Below, piece by piece: positions 63,227-64,000 of a stretch of 64,000 bases of DNA; the stretch's first letter is position 1; each line of letters starts with the position of its first letter. Under the pieces are notes generated by a model. It worked only from the letters and a program-made list of their open reading frames with translations, made no database searches and was not told the DNA's origin. The stretch comes from Aquabacter sp. L1I39 (lineage in GTDB: Bacteria; Pseudomonadota; Alphaproteobacteria; Rhizobiales; Xanthobacteraceae), in NCBI RefSeq assembly GCF_017742835.1, contig NZ_CP072392.1, positions 5,270,180 through 5,334,179 on the forward strand, given 5' to 3'. Position numbers and translations under genes: made by a program.

Positions 63227-63693
63227 GCCGGGAGGCTCCCCGCTTCGGGACGCCTGCGCATCAGCGCCTGGCGCCGGCAGACCGCCACTTCCGCGCCGTC
63301 TTGGTTGAAGGCCCGGTGCTCGAATTCCACCAGCCCTGCCTCGGGCCGCGAACGGCTCTCGCGCTTGGACATCACGGTGGTCTCCACCCGCACCGTATCT
63401 CCCTGGAAGACCGGCTTGGGAAAACGCACATCGCTCATGCCCAGATTGGCGATGGTGGTGCCGAGCGTGGTGTCGGCCACCGTGATGCCGATCATGAGGC
63501 CGAGGGTGAAGAGGCTGTTTACCAGGGGTTGGCCGAACTCGGTCTTGGCGGCGAAGTGCCGGTCGATGTGCAGCGGCTGCGGATTCATGGTGAGGCAGCT
63601 GAACATCATGTTGTCGTATTCGGTGACCGTGCGGGTGATGGCGTGGGACATCACCCGCCCCGGCACGAAATCCTCGTAATAAAGCCCCGCCAT
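63223..63693 (-). CDS. MaoC-family hydratase (mesaconyl-CoA hydratase-like)
   Basis: A 156-residue hot-dog protein: [40 protein letters not shown] with the hydratase aspartate/asparagine-histidine region, [20 protein letters not shown] and [20 protein letters not shown]. This pattern is found in mesaconyl-CoA hydratase-type and related MaoC enzymes. First gene of the four-gene CoA operon, 82 bases after the TRAP gene. Weak ribosome site. Confidence 0.88.
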   Translation of the reverse strand: MAGLYYEDFVPGRVMSHAITRTVTEYDNMMFSCLTMNPQPLHIDRHFAAKTEFGQPLVNSLFTLGLMIGITVADTTLGTTIANLGMSDVRFPKPVFQGDTVRVETTVMSKRESRSRPEAGLVEFEHRAFNQDGAEVAVCRRQALMRRRPEAGSLPA

Positions 63694-63723
63694 GGTGTCA
63701 TTTCCCGGACAAGAACAGGGGGC

Positions 63724-63749
63724 GGCGCGGGCGGGCAGGCGCCCGCGCC
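63724..63749 (-). terminator. GC-rich hairpin after TRAP gene
   Basis: Perfect 10-base stem (63724-63733 / 63740-63749) with a six-base loop, in the gap between the TRAP gene stop (63776) and the MaoC start. Only a weak T-rich stretch follows on the minus strand, so it may only partly stop transcription into the CoA operon. Confidence 0.6.
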
Positions 63750-63775
63750 GGTTCGATCAGCGATAAAGGAGGCGC

Positions 63776-64000
63776 TCAGCGCTGAGCGGCGATAGCAGCG
63801 CGGAATGCATCCAGCACCTTGCCGGCCGGCTTGCCACGCTTCTCAAGGTTCTGCGCCCAGTCCTTAGACACGCTGGCGAAATTGGCCGCCAGCACCTTCT
63901 CCTGCTCTGGCGTGAAGGAGACCATCAAGGTGCCGCCCTCCTTCAGCTTGGTGGCGAGCGCCGCCTCTTCCTGGTCGAACAGCGCGCAGGCATGGCCCAC
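63776..64000 (-). CDS. TRAP transporter substrate-binding protein DctP (partial, C-terminal end)
   Basis: 74 residues of the C-terminus; the gene continues beyond the right edge. The segment TLMVSFTPEQEKVLAANFAS followed by KDWAQNLEKRGKPAGKVLDA matches the last helices of DctP/TeaA-type TRAP binding proteins. TRAP systems import carboxylates with sodium or proton gradients; here the neighbouring CoA operon suggests a C4-C5 dicarboxylate. Family call rests on the C-terminal end only. Confidence 0.7.
   Translation of the reverse strand: MGHACALFDQEEAALATKLKEGGTLMVSFTPEQEKVLAANFASVSKDWAQNLEKRGKPAGKVLDAFRAAIAAQR

Overview
The window is high-GC chromosomal DNA of an alphaproteobacterium, most likely a Hyphomicrobiales member near Xanthobacteraceae. 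The main evidence is the minus-strand order murA - DUF2948 - hisD - UPF0262 - low-molecular-weight phosphatase - maf - yacG, together with DUF992 and DUF1236 secreted proteins, rhizobial-type palindromic intergenic elements and a fused MrpA/B antiporter subunit. Taxonomy is inferred from gene content only. No phage, insertion sequence, CRISPR array or rRNA was seen. One tRNA (Thr, anticodon CGT) is present.

Bases 1-16.1 kb hold housekeeping and metabolic genes: the end of an acyl-CoA synthetase, Tat-exported MsrP, three DUF992 secreted paralogs, aspartate aminotransferase, two glutathione S-transferases, ornithine decarboxylase, a secreted protein overlapping an RNase T2 gene, RlmJ, and an aminotransferase/aldehyde dehydrogenase pair that fits putrescine breakdown to GABA. 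An AT-rich island (about 7150-7330) and a palindromic mosaic repeat (about 7908-8025) lie between genes.

Bases 16.3-23.6 kb are the conserved murA-to-yacG block. A plus-strand membrane-protein gene sits where infA is normally expected. After the tRNA-Thr gene comes a truncated FecR-like remnant.

Bases 24.7-30.4 kb are a catabolic cluster of unknown substrate: Bug-type binding protein, MaoC hydratase, SDR, crotonase, and divergently a family III CoA-transferase with an IclR regulator. A small XRE regulator follows, with two near-identical palindromes at its start. Bases 31.5-35.6 kb carry DsbD, a DsbA-like protein, MgtC and a VIT1/CCC1 transporter. Bases 36.1-44.9 kb carry a soluble hybrid histidine kinase and the complete mrpA(B)CDEFG operon. 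Bases 44.9-48.6 kb carry an SDR/HxlR pair, a LysR regulator of OxyR type lacking the redox cysteines, and a TerC protein.

Bases 48.8-60.6 kb hold two adjacent minus-strand units. Unit one is glpR-glpD-glpK. Unit two is a CUT1 ABC importer, a GntR/HutC regulator, an arylsulfatase without signal peptide and its formylglycine-generating enzyme, mostly with overlapping stop and start codons. I read unit two as an import-then-desulfate cassette for a small organosulfate whose product may enter glycerol metabolism; this is the most interesting hypothesis here. Bases 60.7-64 kb hold a tightly overlapped MaoC / CoA-lyase / CoA-transferase / MaoC operon behind a TRAP binding-protein gene, which fits uptake and CoA-dependent cleavage of a C4-C5 dicarboxylate.
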